Below are positions 1 through 9,206 of a stretch of DNA of 64,000 bases, piece after piece (position 1 is the stretch's first letter; the number at the start of each line of letters is the position of its first letter). Under the pieces are notes generated by a model. That model searched no databases. It was not told the DNA's origin and saw only the letters and a list, made by a program, of their open reading frames with translations. Position numbers and translations under genes: made by a program. The DNA comes from Argonema antarcticum A004/B2 (lineage in GTDB: Bacteria; Cyanobacteriota; Cyanobacteriia; Cyanobacteriales; Aerosakkonemataceae). The DNA lies in assembly GCF_023333585.1 (NCBI RefSeq), contig NZ_JAIQZN010000028.1, forward strand, positions 1 through 64,000, read 5' to 3'.

Positions 1-79
1 CACTGACCACTGACCACTGACCACTGACCACTGACCACTGACCACTGACCACTGACCACTGACCACTGACCACTGACCA
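1..79. repeat. Heptanucleotide tandem repeat (CTGACCA)n
   Basis: Eleven consecutive CTGACCA units run from the window edge to position 79, so the array probably continues outside. It stops two bases before the stop codon of the cysH gene on the minus strand. Arrays of 7-bp units are the short tandemly repeated repetitive sequences known from filamentous cyanobacteria; no function is visible. Confidence 0.95.
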
Positions 80-81
80 AA

Positions 82-831
82 TTAAATGTGAATTCCACAC
101 TCAGTTTTACCAGTTCCCCGCCAGCGTCCGGCGCGTTCGTCTTCACCTTGGGCAACTTTTGTGGTGATAGGTTCATCGCCGATGCTGGGATAACCTTGGT
201 CGTGCAGAGGATTGTATATCATTTTATGCTCAGCCACATAGGCCCAGCTTTCCTTGCGAGTCCAAGCTGCGATCGGATTTACCTTGATCCGGTGCTTGAT
301 ATCGTGTTCAAATATGGGCATATTGGCGCGAGTTACAGCTTGGTCGCGGCGACGACCAGTTATCCACGCCACAGCTTCTAATTCTGCCAAACCCCGTTGT
401 AGGGGTTCGATTTTGGTCACATAGTGGAATTTTTGAATGTCTCTGTCCCAAAGCGCATCGCCAAAAGCTGCTGCAAAGGCTTCGCGAGAGTCAATGTCGG
501 GAACCTTATAAGTTCTGAGATCCAGATTGTAGAGTTTAATCGCTTTTTCTACTAGCTCTAGGGTTTGGGGAAAATGGTGCAGCGTGTCTAGAAACATCAC
601 GGGTACAGGCTTTTTAGGCTTGAGTTCGCGGTAGAGAATATCCGTGATTACCAAGTCATCGACGTTAAAAGCACTGGTTTGGACGAATTTGGTGGGGATA
701 TTCGCCACACACCAAGCCAGAATTTCCCTGGGATGCGCTCCTTCAAAGCGTTGGTTGAGTTCATCCAGGTCAAGATTGTCAATTTGTACCGGAGTTTCTA
801 GAGAGTAAACCATGCTACCTTTCGACTTCAC
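82..831 (-). CDS. cysH: Phosphoadenylyl-sulfate (PAPS) reductase, thioredoxin type
   Basis: Reduces PAPS to sulfite with thioredoxin as electron donor, in cytoplasmic assimilatory sulfate reduction. The 249-residue protein has the PP-loop-like SAFNVDD motif near residue 53, a TGRRRDQA stretch near 157 and the C-terminal KTECGIHI signature with the catalytic cysteine at 245. I see no extra Cys-Cys motifs of the iron-sulfur APS reductases, so PAPS is the likelier substrate (family knowledge). The start given is GTG at 831, preceded by AAGGAAA; an in-frame ATG at 813 (MVYSL) is a good alternative. The gene stands alone. Two palindromes lie upstream. Confidence 0.95.
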   Translation of the reverse strand: MKSKGSMVYSLETPVQIDNLDLDELNQRFEGAHPREILAWCVANIPTKFVQTSAFNVDDLVITDILYRELKPKKPVPVMFLDTLHHFPQTLELVEKAIKLYNLDLRTYKVPDIDSREAFAAAFGDALWDRDIQKFHYVTKIEPLQRGLAELEAVAWITGRRRDQAVTRANMPIFEHDIKHRIKVNPIAAWTRKESWAYVAEHKMIYNPLHDQGYPSIGDEPITTKVAQGEDERAGRWRGTGKTECGIHI

Positions 832-876
832 TTTCCTTAATGTTTTCTTAAATCTATTCTACCCTAAATCCACATA

Positions 877-934
877 ACCCGATCGGGTATTGGGATTTAT
901 TTGATGCAAATTAGGATGAGTATTAATGCTCATC
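877..934. promoter_or_regulatory. Two palindromes upstream of cysH, possible operators
   Basis: ACCCGATCGGGT (877-888) is a perfect 12-bp palindrome about 45 bp upstream of the cysH start. GATGAG-tattaatg-CTCATC (915-934) is a near-perfect 20-bp palindrome. Position and symmetry suggest regulator sites, for example for sulfur control, but the binding protein is unknown and this is only inference. Confidence 0.25.
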
Positions 935-1066
935 TGTCAGGATTTTATCATATCTTTAGAATTTGAACAGATCTTTAAGGGCGATCGCCTTTCTCTCCTA
1001 TGTGGTCTGTGATGCGATCGCACCGGAGACGAACAGTGGGCGGCACCAAACATCCCTCACGGTTAG

Positions 1067-3208
1067 CTAGAACAAATAGACTGCCCCGCCGCCTTCCGCA
1101 CCAGGCGCTCCAATCAGGATATTGTTGCCAATACTCTCTACCGTTGTACCGAAATTACTATCTGCCCTGGGTGTCGGGTTTAGGAAAGTCTGGAGAAGTG
1201 TCCCTGTAGCGTTGAACAAGTATGCCACTCCATTCCTGGGAACAAAGCCTACGTTGTCGACTACTGCCCCGATGAGAACGTTGTTGCCTACGGCCGCTAC
1301 AGCGTTACCGAACCCATCTTTATCGCCTGGAGCTGGATTAAAAAAGCTTTGCAATAGCGATCCAGTGATGCCGTCGAACAGGTATGCTGCTCCAGATGCG
1401 GCAGAACTGTCGTCTGATAAGCCCGTATCGTCGGCTGATGCCCCAACAAGAACGTTATTGCCTACTACTGCCAGTGAATTTGAACCTAGTAAATAACCAA
1501 ATCTATTTGGTGTCGGGTCAAAGAAGTCCCGCAGTAGGGAACCAGTGGTACTATCAAACAGATAAGCACCTTGGGCTTTAGACCTTTGACGATCGATTGC
1601 CCAAACCAGGGCATGGTTCCCCAGTGCTAGCACCGATAAGCCAAAAAGTTCAAAGCTATCCGGTGTCGGGTTGCGGAACGTTTGCAAAAGCGCACCCGTA
1701 GTACTATTGAACAGATACGCTTCCCCAGTTAAGCTTGTCTCGATCGTGCTGTTACCAGATGCCCCAATCAGGACATTATCGCCCAGTGCTGCCACTGCTG
1801 AGCCAAAACCACCACCCAAGTCGTTAAGGCGACTTGGATTCAGGAAAGTTTGCAAGAGCGTACCCGTATTGCCGTCGAACAGGTATGCCGCTCCAACGTC
1901 TGTACCACCCGTATCGTCACCAAATGCGCCGATAAGAACGTTGTTACCTACGAACGCTACCGAATTACCGAAATAATCATTCCCATTAGGCGTCGGATTA
2001 AGGAAGGTTCGCAACATAGCACCTGTAGTGCCGTCAAATAAATATGCAGATCCAGGAACATCAGCAAAGTCTATACCAGGTGCGCCGATGAGGATTTTGT
2101 TATCCGCTACTGCCATCGATGCGCCAAATGCTTGGCTGGGGTTTGGCGTTGGGTTGCGGAAAGTCCGAGTTGGAATAGAGATGGAATCATCATCCACAAT
2201 CTCTAAAACTGCGGTAATCTGCCCTCCGATTGTGGCGTCACCAGTGGCATTTTCCAAGCGCAAACGAATCTTCTCGGTGTACTCGCCTTCAACATCATTC
2301 ATGATCGGAATTGTTATCACCTTACTCGTCTCCCCTGCCGCAAAATTCACCACAACTGGCGTATCATCATAGTCCCAAAACCCGCTCGTCCCACGATCGT
2401 AAGAAGTCACCATCACGCTCACAGCACCATCAGAGCTATCCGTGCGCGTCACCGTTACTGCCGTCACTGGCGTGCCATCCTCATTCACCCGGAAAGTCGT
2501 AGCACCAAACGCCAAAGTACTCGGACTAACAAAATCAGTCGCGTCGATAAGGCTGCGATTAACGCCCTTCAAAACCGCCAAAAACTGTCCGTTCGCAGCA
2601 TCCTGAATAATCGTATCAGCGGCATTATTGCCAGTACCTTGAAAGACATTCAGAATTGACAAACTTAACCCTTCGATTAACCTAATATTATCTGCACCAT
2701 GCACGTAATCGGTAATAATATCCGCCTCAGCTACAGTCGCACCGCCAATTCCTTTACGGAGAAAGAAAGTATCTAACCCATCTCCTCCAGTTAAAGTATC
2801 TATTCCTTTGTCGCCATAAATAAAATCATCACCAAGGTCACCCGAAACCAGGTCATTGTCTTGACCGCCTCGGACTATATCGTTGCCTTGTCCCCCTGAA
2901 ATAGTATCATTGCCAATATTGCCATTGATGACATCATCCTCAGAGTTACCAAAAAGTAAGTCATCGCCAATATCGCCAAACAGAGTATCGAAACCAAGTT
3001 CGCCTAAAACTAGGTCATTGCCTTTGCCTCCCTGCACTAGGTCATTGCCATCGCCACCAGAAACGGTATCATTTTCCTGATTGCCATTAATTACATCTGC
3101 ACCTTGATTGCCTAAAAGGCTGTCATTGCCTGCTGAACCTAAAATAAAATCTGCTTCTGGGGTGCCAGTAAGTGTATCGTTCCCTGCTGTACCGAACAAA
3201 TCTGCCAT
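1067..3208 (-). CDS. RTX / Calx-beta / FG-GAP repeat surface protein
   Basis: A 713-residue, calcium-dependent, probably secreted or surface protein. Residues 1-150 are about fifteen RTX nonapeptides of the GGxGNDxL type (for example GGDGNDLV), which bind Ca2+ and often go with type I secretion. Residues about 230-345 form a Calx-beta domain ending in LEIVDDD. Residues 350-713 are six or seven repeats of the pattern 'FGxSVAxxGNNVLIGAxxDD...GAAYLFDGxTGxLLxTF.NPTP', FG-GAP-like blades expected to fold as an integrin-type beta-propeller. No classical N-terminal signal peptide is present, which fits type I export. RTX modules are N-terminal here, not C-terminal as in typical RTX toxins. No transporter genes lie nearby. 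Function (adhesion or matrix) is inferred. Confidence 0.85.
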   Translation of the reverse strand: MADLFGTAGNDTLTGTPEADFILGSAGNDSLLGNQGADVINGNQENDTVSGGDGNDLVQGGKGNDLVLGELGFDTLFGDIGDDLLFGNSEDDVINGNIGNDTISGGQGNDIVRGGQDNDLVSGDLGDDFIYGDKGIDTLTGGDGLDTFFLRKGIGGATVAEADIITDYVHGADNIRLIEGLSLSILNVFQGTGNNAADTIIQDAANGQFLAVLKGVNRSLIDATDFVSPSTLAFGATTFRVNEDGTPVTAVTVTRTDSSDGAVSVMVTSYDRGTSGFWDYDDTPVVVNFAAGETSKVITIPIMNDVEGEYTEKIRLRLENATGDATIGGQITAVLEIVDDDSISIPTRTFRNPTPNPSQAFGASMAVADNKILIGAPGIDFADVPGSAYLFDGTTGAMLRTFLNPTPNGNDYFGNSVAFVGNNVLIGAFGDDTGGTDVGAAYLFDGNTGTLLQTFLNPSRLNDLGGGFGSAVAALGDNVLIGASGNSTIETSLTGEAYLFNSTTGALLQTFRNPTPDSFELFGLSVLALGNHALVWAIDRQRSKAQGAYLFDSTTGSLLRDFFDPTPNRFGYLLGSNSLAVVGNNVLVGASADDTGLSDDSSAASGAAYLFDGITGSLLQSFFNPAPGDKDGFGNAVAAVGNNVLIGAVVDNVGFVPRNGVAYLFNATGTLLQTFLNPTPRADSNFGTTVESIGNNILIGAPGAEGGGAVYLF

Positions 3209-3558
3209 TTTCGATCTGCCTCATCACAGTTAGAGCTATTTGCGATCGCATTGTAGTCTCTATGTATGCCTGCCTCAAACCCATACATCTGTCAGAAACT
3301 TGTTTACGCAAACCACATATGATTGATTTAGGCAAAGAGGCGTTACCCTATCATAGTGAGTGGGCTACGCGAACTCTCGTCTGCCTACGTAGCAATGAGA
3401 ATTTTAGCCAGGTGTGGATAGGCTTTGCATCTGTAATCCCTCATGATGGCGTTTGGCTACATAAGTCCCGATCGTATAGCAACCAAAATAAAGTTTACCT
3501 CCCGCTTAATACTCACGACCGATTACCATAAAATTTATCCTTGTGATTGCTAGCGCAA
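3209..3558. other. Intergenic region, no gene recognised
   Basis: About 350 bp between the divergent RTX-protein and glutaredoxin genes. A 119-codon plus-strand ORF crosses it but has no recognisable domain and no ribosome-binding site, so I do not call it. A HIP1-like GCGATCGCA lies near 3241. The region must hold the promoters of both genes, but no clear -10/-35 pair was identified. Confidence 0.5.
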
Positions 3559-3840
3559 ATGCGATTAATTCTGTACGGCAAGCCTGGTTGTCACTTGTGC
3601 GAAGGCTTGCAAGAAAAGCTGGAACAAGTGCAAAATATAGATTTTGAACTAGAAGTCCGCGATATCACTACCCGCGAAGATTGGTTTGAAGCTTTTCAAT
3701 ATGAAATCCCTGTCCTGTTTAGAGTTCGAGTTGAGCGTAAGACGATTGAAGAACCGCTACCGCGTCCTTCGCCTCGCGCCACGGTGCGGCAGTTGGAGCA
3801 AATGCTACAGAAATATCTGGTGAATAATGATTCAGAATAA
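3559..3840 (+). CDS. Glutaredoxin-like family protein
   Basis: A 93-residue thioredoxin-fold protein of the small glutaredoxin-like (DUF836) group. The N-terminus, LILYGKPGCHLCEGL, shows a beta-strand followed by a CxxC redox motif (CHLC). The cis-proline segment is EIPVLF. This suggests thiol-disulfide exchange in the cytoplasm; the substrate is unknown. The reading frame is open from a TTG at 3547, but ATG 3559 puts the first strand in the usual place. It lies 87 bp upstream of murE in the same orientation and might be co-transcribed with it. Confidence 0.85.
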   Translation: MRLILYGKPGCHLCEGLQEKLEQVQNIDFELEVRDITTREDWFEAFQYEIPVLFRVRVERKTIEEPLPRPSPRATVRQLEQMLQKYLVNNDSE

Positions 3841-3927
3841 GCGTGGATCTGGCGTCGAGCCCGCTGGTAGAGAGGGACGGGTAAGATATCCATCCCAGAA
3901 GAGTTAGTTATGTGAGGAGTTGTTGAT

Positions 3928-5406
3928 ATGAAGCTGCGAGATATATTGGCAAAGGTTTCCAGTATAATAGAATTGCCCAAGGAACCGGCTCCAGACTTGG
4001 AAGTGACTGGTTTGAAGACTAATTCCCATGCTTGCAAACCTGGAGATCTTTTTATCGGAATGCCAGGGACGCGGGTAGATGGCGGAGATTTTTGGCCCAG
4101 TGCGATCGCATCTGGTGCTGTCGCCGCCCTCGTTTCTCCCCAAGCAGCCCAGAAAGCAGCGGGAGAATCTCTCGTTATCCCGGCTGATGATATGATTAAA
4201 GCTTGTGCCCAAGTGGCAAATGCTTTTTACGATTATCCCAGCCAAAAGTTGAATATGATTGGGGTTACGGGCACTAACGGCAAAACCACAACCACCCATT
4301 TAATTGAATTTTTCCTCAATAAAGCCCAGCAACCTACTGCTTTAATGGGAACGCTTTATGCGCGTTGGCCGGGATTTGAGCAAACAGCAACTCACACGAC
4401 ACCTTTTGCGGTAGAATTACAAGCACAACTAGCATCAGCGATCGCAGATGGATGTCAAAAGGCAGTGATGGAAGTTAGTTCCCACGCCTTATCCCAAGGA
4501 CGAGTAATGGGTTGTTCTTTTGATGTCGCTGTTTTTACTAACTTGACTCAGGATCACCTGGACTTCCATAAAGATATGGAAGATTACTTTAGCGCCAAAG
4601 CTTTACTGTTTAATTCCGATTATCTCAAAGGTCGTGCAATCATTAATTTGGACGATCCTTACGGTCAGCGATTGATTTCTCAGTTAAAGCCAGACCAGGT
4701 TTGGAGTTATAGCGTCACTAATTCTACCGCAGATTTGTGGACAAGCGATTTAACTTATGAACCAACTGGTGTTAGCGGTAAACTGCATACTCCCAAAGGG
4801 GAAATTGCTTTCCGTTCGCCGCTGGTAGGTCAGTTTAATTTAGCGAATTTACTCGCAGCAGTGGGAACAGTTTTACATCTTGGTTTGGATTTAGAATTTG
4901 TGGTATCTTTGATACCGGAATTCCCTGGCGTACCAGGACGGATGGAACGGGTACAAATTAGTCCAGACCAAGATATCAGTGTAATTGTAGATTACGCCCA
5001 TACGCCGGATAGCTTGGAAAATTTACTGAAAGCGGCGCGACCTTTTATACCGGGAAAGATGATTTGCGTGTTTGGTTGCGGAGGCGATCGCGATCGCACT
5101 AAACGTCCTAAAATGGGTGGTATCGCCGCTCACTTGGCTGATAAAATAGTCGTTACTTCGGATAACCCGCGCACGGAAGATGCAGAGAAGATTCTCCAAG
5201 ATATCCTTGCTGGTATTCCAAAGTCAGTTAATCTGACAGTGATATGCGATCGGGCCTTGGCCATTCGCACCGCTATTCTAGAAGCTCAACCTGGAGATGG
5301 CGTTCTGATTGCTGGGAAAGGTCACGAAGATTATCAAATTCTCGGCACCGAAAAAATTCACTTTGACGATCGAGAACAAGCACGCGCAGTCCTGTCTGAG
5401 TGCTGA
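3928..5406 (+). CDS. murE: UDP-MurNAc-tripeptide synthetase (meso-DAP adding)
   Basis: Adds meso-diaminopimelate to UDP-MurNAc-L-Ala-D-Glu in cytoplasmic peptidoglycan precursor synthesis. The 492-residue length is normal. The ATP-binding P-loop GVTGTNGKTTTT begins at residue 112. The carbamylated-lysine region reads SAKALLF. The DNPRTE signature at residue 412 specifies meso-DAP rather than lysine (family knowledge). AGGAG eight bases before the ATG supports the start. The last codons, GAG TGC TGA, followed by GTAG, match one unit of the CTCAGCA repeat family on the opposite strand, suggesting the C-terminus was rewritten by a repeat insertion. Confidence 0.97.
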   Translation: MKLRDILAKVSSIIELPKEPAPDLEVTGLKTNSHACKPGDLFIGMPGTRVDGGDFWPSAIASGAVAALVSPQAAQKAAGESLVIPADDMIKACAQVANAFYDYPSQKLNMIGVTGTNGKTTTTHLIEFFLNKAQQPTALMGTLYARWPGFEQTATHTTPFAVELQAQLASAIADGCQKAVMEVSSHALSQGRVMGCSFDVAVFTNLTQDHLDFHKDMEDYFSAKALLFNSDYLKGRAIINLDDPYGQRLISQLKPDQVWSYSVTNSTADLWTSDLTYEPTGVSGKLHTPKGEIAFRSPLVGQFNLANLLAAVGTVLHLGLDLEFVVSLIPEFPGVPGRMERVQISPDQDISVIVDYAHTPDSLENLLKAARPFIPGKMICVFGCGGDRDRTKRPKMGGIAAHLADKIVVTSDNPRTEDAEKILQDILAGIPKSVNLTVICDRALAIRTAILEAQPGDGVLIAGKGHEDYQILGTEKIHFDDREQARAVLSEC

Positions 5407-5432
5407 GTAGTCATCAAAGAATTTCAGATTTT

Positions 5433-5463
5433 AGATTTAAAATTTGTTTTGAATTTTAAATCT
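5433..5463. terminator. AT-rich hairpin between convergent genes
   Basis: AGATTTAAAATT (5433-5444) and AATTTTAAATCT (5452-5463) form a perfect 12-bp stem with a 7-nt loop between the convergent murE and DUF928 genes. Further TCTGAAATC-type repeats follow. It probably acts as a bidirectional terminator, though no long T-run follows. Confidence 0.5.
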
Positions 5464-5498
5464 GAAATCTTAAATCTGAAATCTGAAATTCTCTTCGC

Positions 5499-6302
5499 CT
5501 AAAGTTGCGCTAAGCGTTCTATTCCTGAAATCTGACTCAATCCACCCTGAGTCAGCAGGGCGAGAAAATCAGCCTTGATAGATGGATCGTTGGGATTAGC
5601 AGTATAGCCAGTTGAAAGCGCTTGCAGAGCATCGTACCACAATCCTGCTTGAGCGTAAATTCTGGCATTTTCTCGTACTGCCTGTGGAGAAGAATCGTCT
5701 GTTTTTACTGTCGCCAGTTTTTGAGCAAGTTCCGGATTAGGAGATCGGCGCTCAATCCAACTTTGCACAAAGACATTGTTAGAGGGGCGATTAGAATCAC
5801 AAATTAGGGAGACCGACCAGCGATATTTTTTCCCGGCAGCGAGTTCTGGTAATTCTTTGGGTAATTGCACCTGTATAATCCCGGCTTGGGATACCTGCAT
5901 TTGTTTGACGAACACGGGTTCCGCTACCCCCGGTTCTACTAAGGCAAACTCGACCGGCACCGATGTTTTATCAGAGACATACCATGAAAACGTGGGATGA
6001 CCCGATACAGTTTGTCCGTTGTGGTCGTTAGGAACCAACAAAGCTACGGTGACAGGGACAGACTGAGGACATCCCCGCGAACCAGCACCTACGCTAGTTT
6101 TGGGCGTTCCCCGACTGGGCGGAACGTATTGAACAGGAGTATCTGCCCAAGCTACAGAGCTTAAACCCAGATTGGCTGAGGGATACCTGAAAGTTTGATT
6201 TAAAGCGGCATCCCATGAGCCGATCGCTGGCATCAAGAAGATTGATGCTGCTCCCCCTACTACTGTGGCTAATTTGCGAGCTTTAACAAACGTATCTAAC
6301 AT
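5499..6302 (-). CDS. DUF928 exported protein
   Basis: A 267-residue member of the cyanobacterial DUF928 family. The N-terminus has a basic start and a hydrophobic stretch (ATVVGGAASIFLMPAIG), read as a signal peptide or anchor. The family hallmark, a glycine/serine/arginine-rich segment before a cysteine (GAGSRGC), sits near residues 72-78. A beta-rich core follows (PTFSWYVSD, KKYRWSVSLIC), then a helical C-terminal part with an alanine-rich TPR-like pair (NARIYAQAGLWYDALQAL). The function of the family is unknown. It is the last gene of a minus-strand block with the CHASE2 cyclase, two exoproteins and a TPR-CHAT protein. Confidence 0.85.
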   Translation of the reverse strand: MLDTFVKARKLATVVGGAASIFLMPAIGSWDAALNQTFRYPSANLGLSSVAWADTPVQYVPPSRGTPKTSVGAGSRGCPQSVPVTVALLVPNDHNGQTVSGHPTFSWYVSDKTSVPVEFALVEPGVAEPVFVKQMQVSQAGIIQVQLPKELPELAAGKKYRWSVSLICDSNRPSNNVFVQSWIERRSPNPELAQKLATVKTDDSSPQAVRENARIYAQAGLWYDALQALSTGYTANPNDPSIKADFLALLTQGGLSQISGIERLAQL

Positions 6303-6367
6303 ATCCCACTCTTGACTTTAAGAATTGTATTTGATGTTACGGAGGATTAGGCATCCTAGAAAGCCTG

Positions 6368-6410
6368 ACCCTATTCTATATTGTATTTTTTATGTATTTC
6401 AGAATAGGGT
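6368..6410. promoter_or_regulatory. Inverted repeat upstream of the DUF928 gene
   Basis: ACCCTATTCT (6368-6377) and AGAATAGGGT (6401-6410) are perfect 10-bp arms with a 23-nt AT-rich spacer, 66-108 bp upstream of the DUF928 start. It could be a regulator site or a terminator for read-through from the cyclase gene. Confidence 0.3.
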
Positions 6411-6580
6411 ATTCTACTTTACTTAAAGAGTATAACAGTTTATAGATAGCCATATATAAACATTTAACGAAAATTATGATCAACCATATAAAGTTAATGT
6501 AATACGCAGTGATATAGCCACAGTCAGATATGTTAGGACAGTATTGAGTTATTCCCCGCCTTGCGTGGACTGTCTTTACA

Positions 6581-6780
6581 CTCAGCACTCCCCACTCCCC
6601 ACTCCCCACTCCCCACTCTCCACTCCCCACTCAGCACTCAGCACTCCCCGCTCAGCACTCAGCACTCCCCACTCTCCACTCCCCACTCTCCACTCAGCAC
6701 TCCCCGCTCAGCACTCAGCACTCCCCACTCTCCACTCCCCACTCCCCACTCAGCACTCAGCACTCCCCGCTCAGCACTCA
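6581..6780. repeat. Heptanucleotide array CTCCCCA/CTCAGCA
   Basis: About 28 units of 7 bp alternate between CTCCCCA, CTCTCCA, CTCAGCA and CTCCCCG variants. All three frames stay open through it, giving spurious proline/serine/histidine ORFs. The array supplies the last two codons and the stop codon of the upstream cyclase gene (stop at 6771-6773). Confidence 0.95.
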
Positions 6781-8732
6781 AGTAGGACTTGGTAAATGGG
6801 TGTCATCTGTTCCCGTCCTTTGAGTTGTACACTAGCGATCAACTTGGTGACAAAAGAACCGTGAATATACTGATAAGTTTCTTCATTGATCAAAATCCGG
6901 CAGAGGCCACCATCAATGGATTTATCGTAACTTTCTAGCCGGGCTGCCACATTAACGCTATCGCCAATTGTTGTGTAGTCTAGCCTTTGGGAACTGCCGA
7001 GACTGCCGGTAACGACTGTGCCGGTGGCAATGCCTACGCGCATGGCAACTATGGGGCGTCCCTGAGTTTTCCACAGTTCATTCAGTAATTCTAAGGTAGC
7101 CCCCATTTGCAAAGCGCAATGAACAGCTGCTTTAGCGTCATTGGCGATCGCATCTTCTGTGGTACTGGGAATGGGAACGCCGAAAACAGCCATAACTGCA
7201 TCGCCGATAAATTTATCGACCACGCCACCATTCGCTAAAACCAACTGGGACATTGCCTCCATATATTCGTTCAGCCAAGACATCAGCACTTCCGGCTCAA
7301 GATTCTCGGCAATAGTACTAAAATCTTTCAGGTCGGTAAACAGCACCGTTGCTGTTAGTCTTTGTCCTTTAAGGCGTCCGTCATTGAGAAACTGGTCGCG
7401 ATCGCGCCAGATTGCTTCAGCAATTTGGGGATTGACGTGACGTCCAAACAGATTCATCACAGTTTTTCGGTCTTGTCGCTCTATCTGAGCAATGTAAGCT
7501 ACGATCGCCACAGTAGAACTTGAAAAACTCAATATTGGTGGAATCACTGGTATCCACCAACTATTCAAAAACGCTAAAAAAGAACCGCCCAGCAAACCAG
7601 AAATAGCAACCAGTGCAGATCCAGCCGTCCACCGCCAGCTTTGCAGCTGCCAACTCAAAACGGCACCAACGCAAGACCACAAAAAAATCCACCCATACTC
7701 CAGCGGATCGGGCCAAGTTTTAATCAAGGAACGTCCTTCTATTGCTGCACTGAGGATTTGGCTGGTTAAATGAGCGTGAATTTCCACCCCTGTCATGCGT
7801 TGCACTGAATCGCGGAGACCGCCGCTGTAGGGAGTATAAAAGAAATCGTTCAGGCTGGCGGCGGTAGGACCGATTAAGACAATGCGATCGCGAAGCGGCG
7901 CGGATGCGCGATCGCGCACCAAATCTGCGGGTATGCGATTTGCCAAGATATCCATCATCGAAACAGTAGGGAAATTCCCACTCCGCCCCCGAAAATTCAA
8001 CAATATTTGGTAGCCACCCGCATCCGCACCTACATAGCTGCCATCAGACGCTTCAAACGGGACAAACACCGTCTTACCAAGCTTTAGAGAACCATTCTCT
8101 GCCGACTGGGGGGTAATACCTTCAGCTTGCAGATAAATCATTGCCAGACTCAACCCCAAACTGGGTATCGGGTTTTTATTCTCCGGTGTCAGAAATAGTA
8201 CGCCCCGACGAATTTTCCCATCCGAATCTAGCACCACATCATTAGCTGCCACCCTACCCAGGCGACTCAATACCGGCGACGGAGAAATAGCCAAACCACT
8301 CTCATTTCCCACGACTTTCTCAATTCCAATCAAGTTTGGTGTAGATTCAAACACTTTCACCAATTCTTGATGACCGGATTCGACTGGCAAATCTCGATAC
8401 AGATCCAAAGCGATCGCTCTTGGCTGCTGTGCTTTGATCTTCAAGAGCAATTTAGTCAGTATTTCATCTGAAATCGGCCACTTGCCAATCCTTTTAAGAT
8501 CGGACTCATTAATGCCGACTATAACAATTCGGTCATCGATCGCCTCGGCTGGACGCCGACGATAAAATTGGTCAAGCGCTGCCCATTCCAAAGATTGCAA
8601 CAAGCCTGTTAAGCGCAGGATAATAATTAGCCCTGTTACCGTGGGGGCTGTAAATAAAACGCCGCGCCACTCCGAAATTTTCCGTTTCAGTTTAGCCGTT
8701 GGATTTTTGCTAACATTCATTAACAATGGCAT
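6771..8732 (-). CDS. CHASE2-domain class III adenylate cyclase
   Basis: A 653-residue membrane receptor cyclase. TM1 lies near residues 30-48. An extracytoplasmic CHASE2 sensor domain covers about 50-340 (DRIVIVGINESD; ALDLYRD; RDRIVLIGPTAAS). Three closely spaced TM helices follow (about 345-425), then a cytoplasmic class III cyclase domain (about 455-635). Both metal-binding aspartates are present (FTDLKDFS), as are the purine-selecting Lys (VVDKFIGD) and Asp (LDYTTIGD) of adenylate cyclases, and the transition-state Asn/Arg (NVAARLES). It should therefore make cAMP. The gene lies between exoprotein genes and DUF928 on the same strand, so it may sense envelope state for that block. Its stop codon lies in a heptamer array. 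Confidence 0.93.
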   Translation of the reverse strand: MPLLMNVSKNPTAKLKRKISEWRGVLFTAPTVTGLIIILRLTGLLQSLEWAALDQFYRRRPAEAIDDRIVIVGINESDLKRIGKWPISDEILTKLLLKIKAQQPRAIALDLYRDLPVESGHQELVKVFESTPNLIGIEKVVGNESGLAISPSPVLSRLGRVAANDVVLDSDGKIRRGVLFLTPENKNPIPSLGLSLAMIYLQAEGITPQSAENGSLKLGKTVFVPFEASDGSYVGADAGGYQILLNFRGRSGNFPTVSMMDILANRIPADLVRDRASAPLRDRIVLIGPTAASLNDFFYTPYSGGLRDSVQRMTGVEIHAHLTSQILSAAIEGRSLIKTWPDPLEYGWIFLWSCVGAVLSWQLQSWRWTAGSALVAISGLLGGSFLAFLNSWWIPVIPPILSFSSSTVAIVAYIAQIERQDRKTVMNLFGRHVNPQIAEAIWRDRDQFLNDGRLKGQRLTATVLFTDLKDFSTIAENLEPEVLMSWLNEYMEAMSQLVLANGGVVDKFIGDAVMAVFGVPIPSTTEDAIANDAKAAVHCALQMGATLELLNELWKTQGRPIVAMRVGIATGTVVTGSLGSSQRLDYTTIGDSVNVAARLESYDKSIDGGLCRILINEETYQYIHGSFVTKLIASVQLKGREQMTPIYQVLLEC

Positions 8733-9206
8733 CGGTTGTCTAAAAAAAATAACTCTCTTATCTGTGTTTATCTGTGTTCATCTGTCTTCATCTGTGGTAA
8801 AAATTTAACTCTCGATGACAACAGACAATTTCTCGCATCACGCTTACGCTACCGATGCAACCGGACATCATATCATTCGGTGCATAAAATAGCAGTCTTG
8901 TCAAGCTACCTCTCCAAATTTGTTCAATAGACTGCCGAAAAGAAGTGACGCGATCGCAGTGAAATTTTGGATTTTTTAGGGATGTCTGGGAGATCGAACT
9001 AGACAATACAAGGGTTTCAGACTATTTAAATAGATAAATTTTGATTTTTGATATAGTTAGGCCAATTATTATTTTTGTCAATATAGCTCAAATGACGCAG
9101 ATTCGTCAATAGATGAAACAAATTCTCAAGTATTTTTCGAGGCGATCGGCACTATTGATTGAAATTTCAAAACAAAATAAATTAAAAAATTAGTTATCCT
9201 AATATA
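8733..9206. other. Intergenic region with decamer repeat
   Basis: A 474-bp spacer upstream of the cyclase gene. At 8759-8801 it holds four approximate units of a decamer of the type TCTGTGTTCA. The same family, inverted, occurs at 14350-14396. ORFs of 64 and 72 codons here have no domain or start-site support. The rest is AT-rich, with no gene seen. Confidence 0.6.
8759..8801. repeat. Decamer tandem repeat (TCTGTGTTCA)n
   Basis: Four imperfect 10-bp units: TCTGTGTTTA, TCTGTGTTCA, TCTGTCTTCA, TCTGTGG. The reverse complement of this family recurs at 14350-14396, so the two copies flank the two exoprotein genes in opposite orientation. Confidence 0.8.

Noticed and set aside
400-420. GGTTCGATTTTGG-like sequence reminiscent of a tRNA T-loop
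   Set aside because: It lies inside cysH and no cloverleaf arms could be found around it; no tRNA was recognised anywhere in the window.
3172-3531. 119-codon plus-strand ORF between the RTX and glutaredoxin genes
   Set aside because: No ribosome-binding site or recognisable domain, and it overlaps the start of the RTX gene antisense.
6544-6795. Pro/Ser/His-rich plus-strand ORFs across the heptamer array
   Set aside because: A 7-bp period leaves all frames open; the sequence is pure repeat and overlaps the cyclase 3' end.
8736-9006. Two small ORFs in the spacer upstream of the cyclase
   Set aside because: They include the decamer repeat or have no start-site or protein-like pattern.
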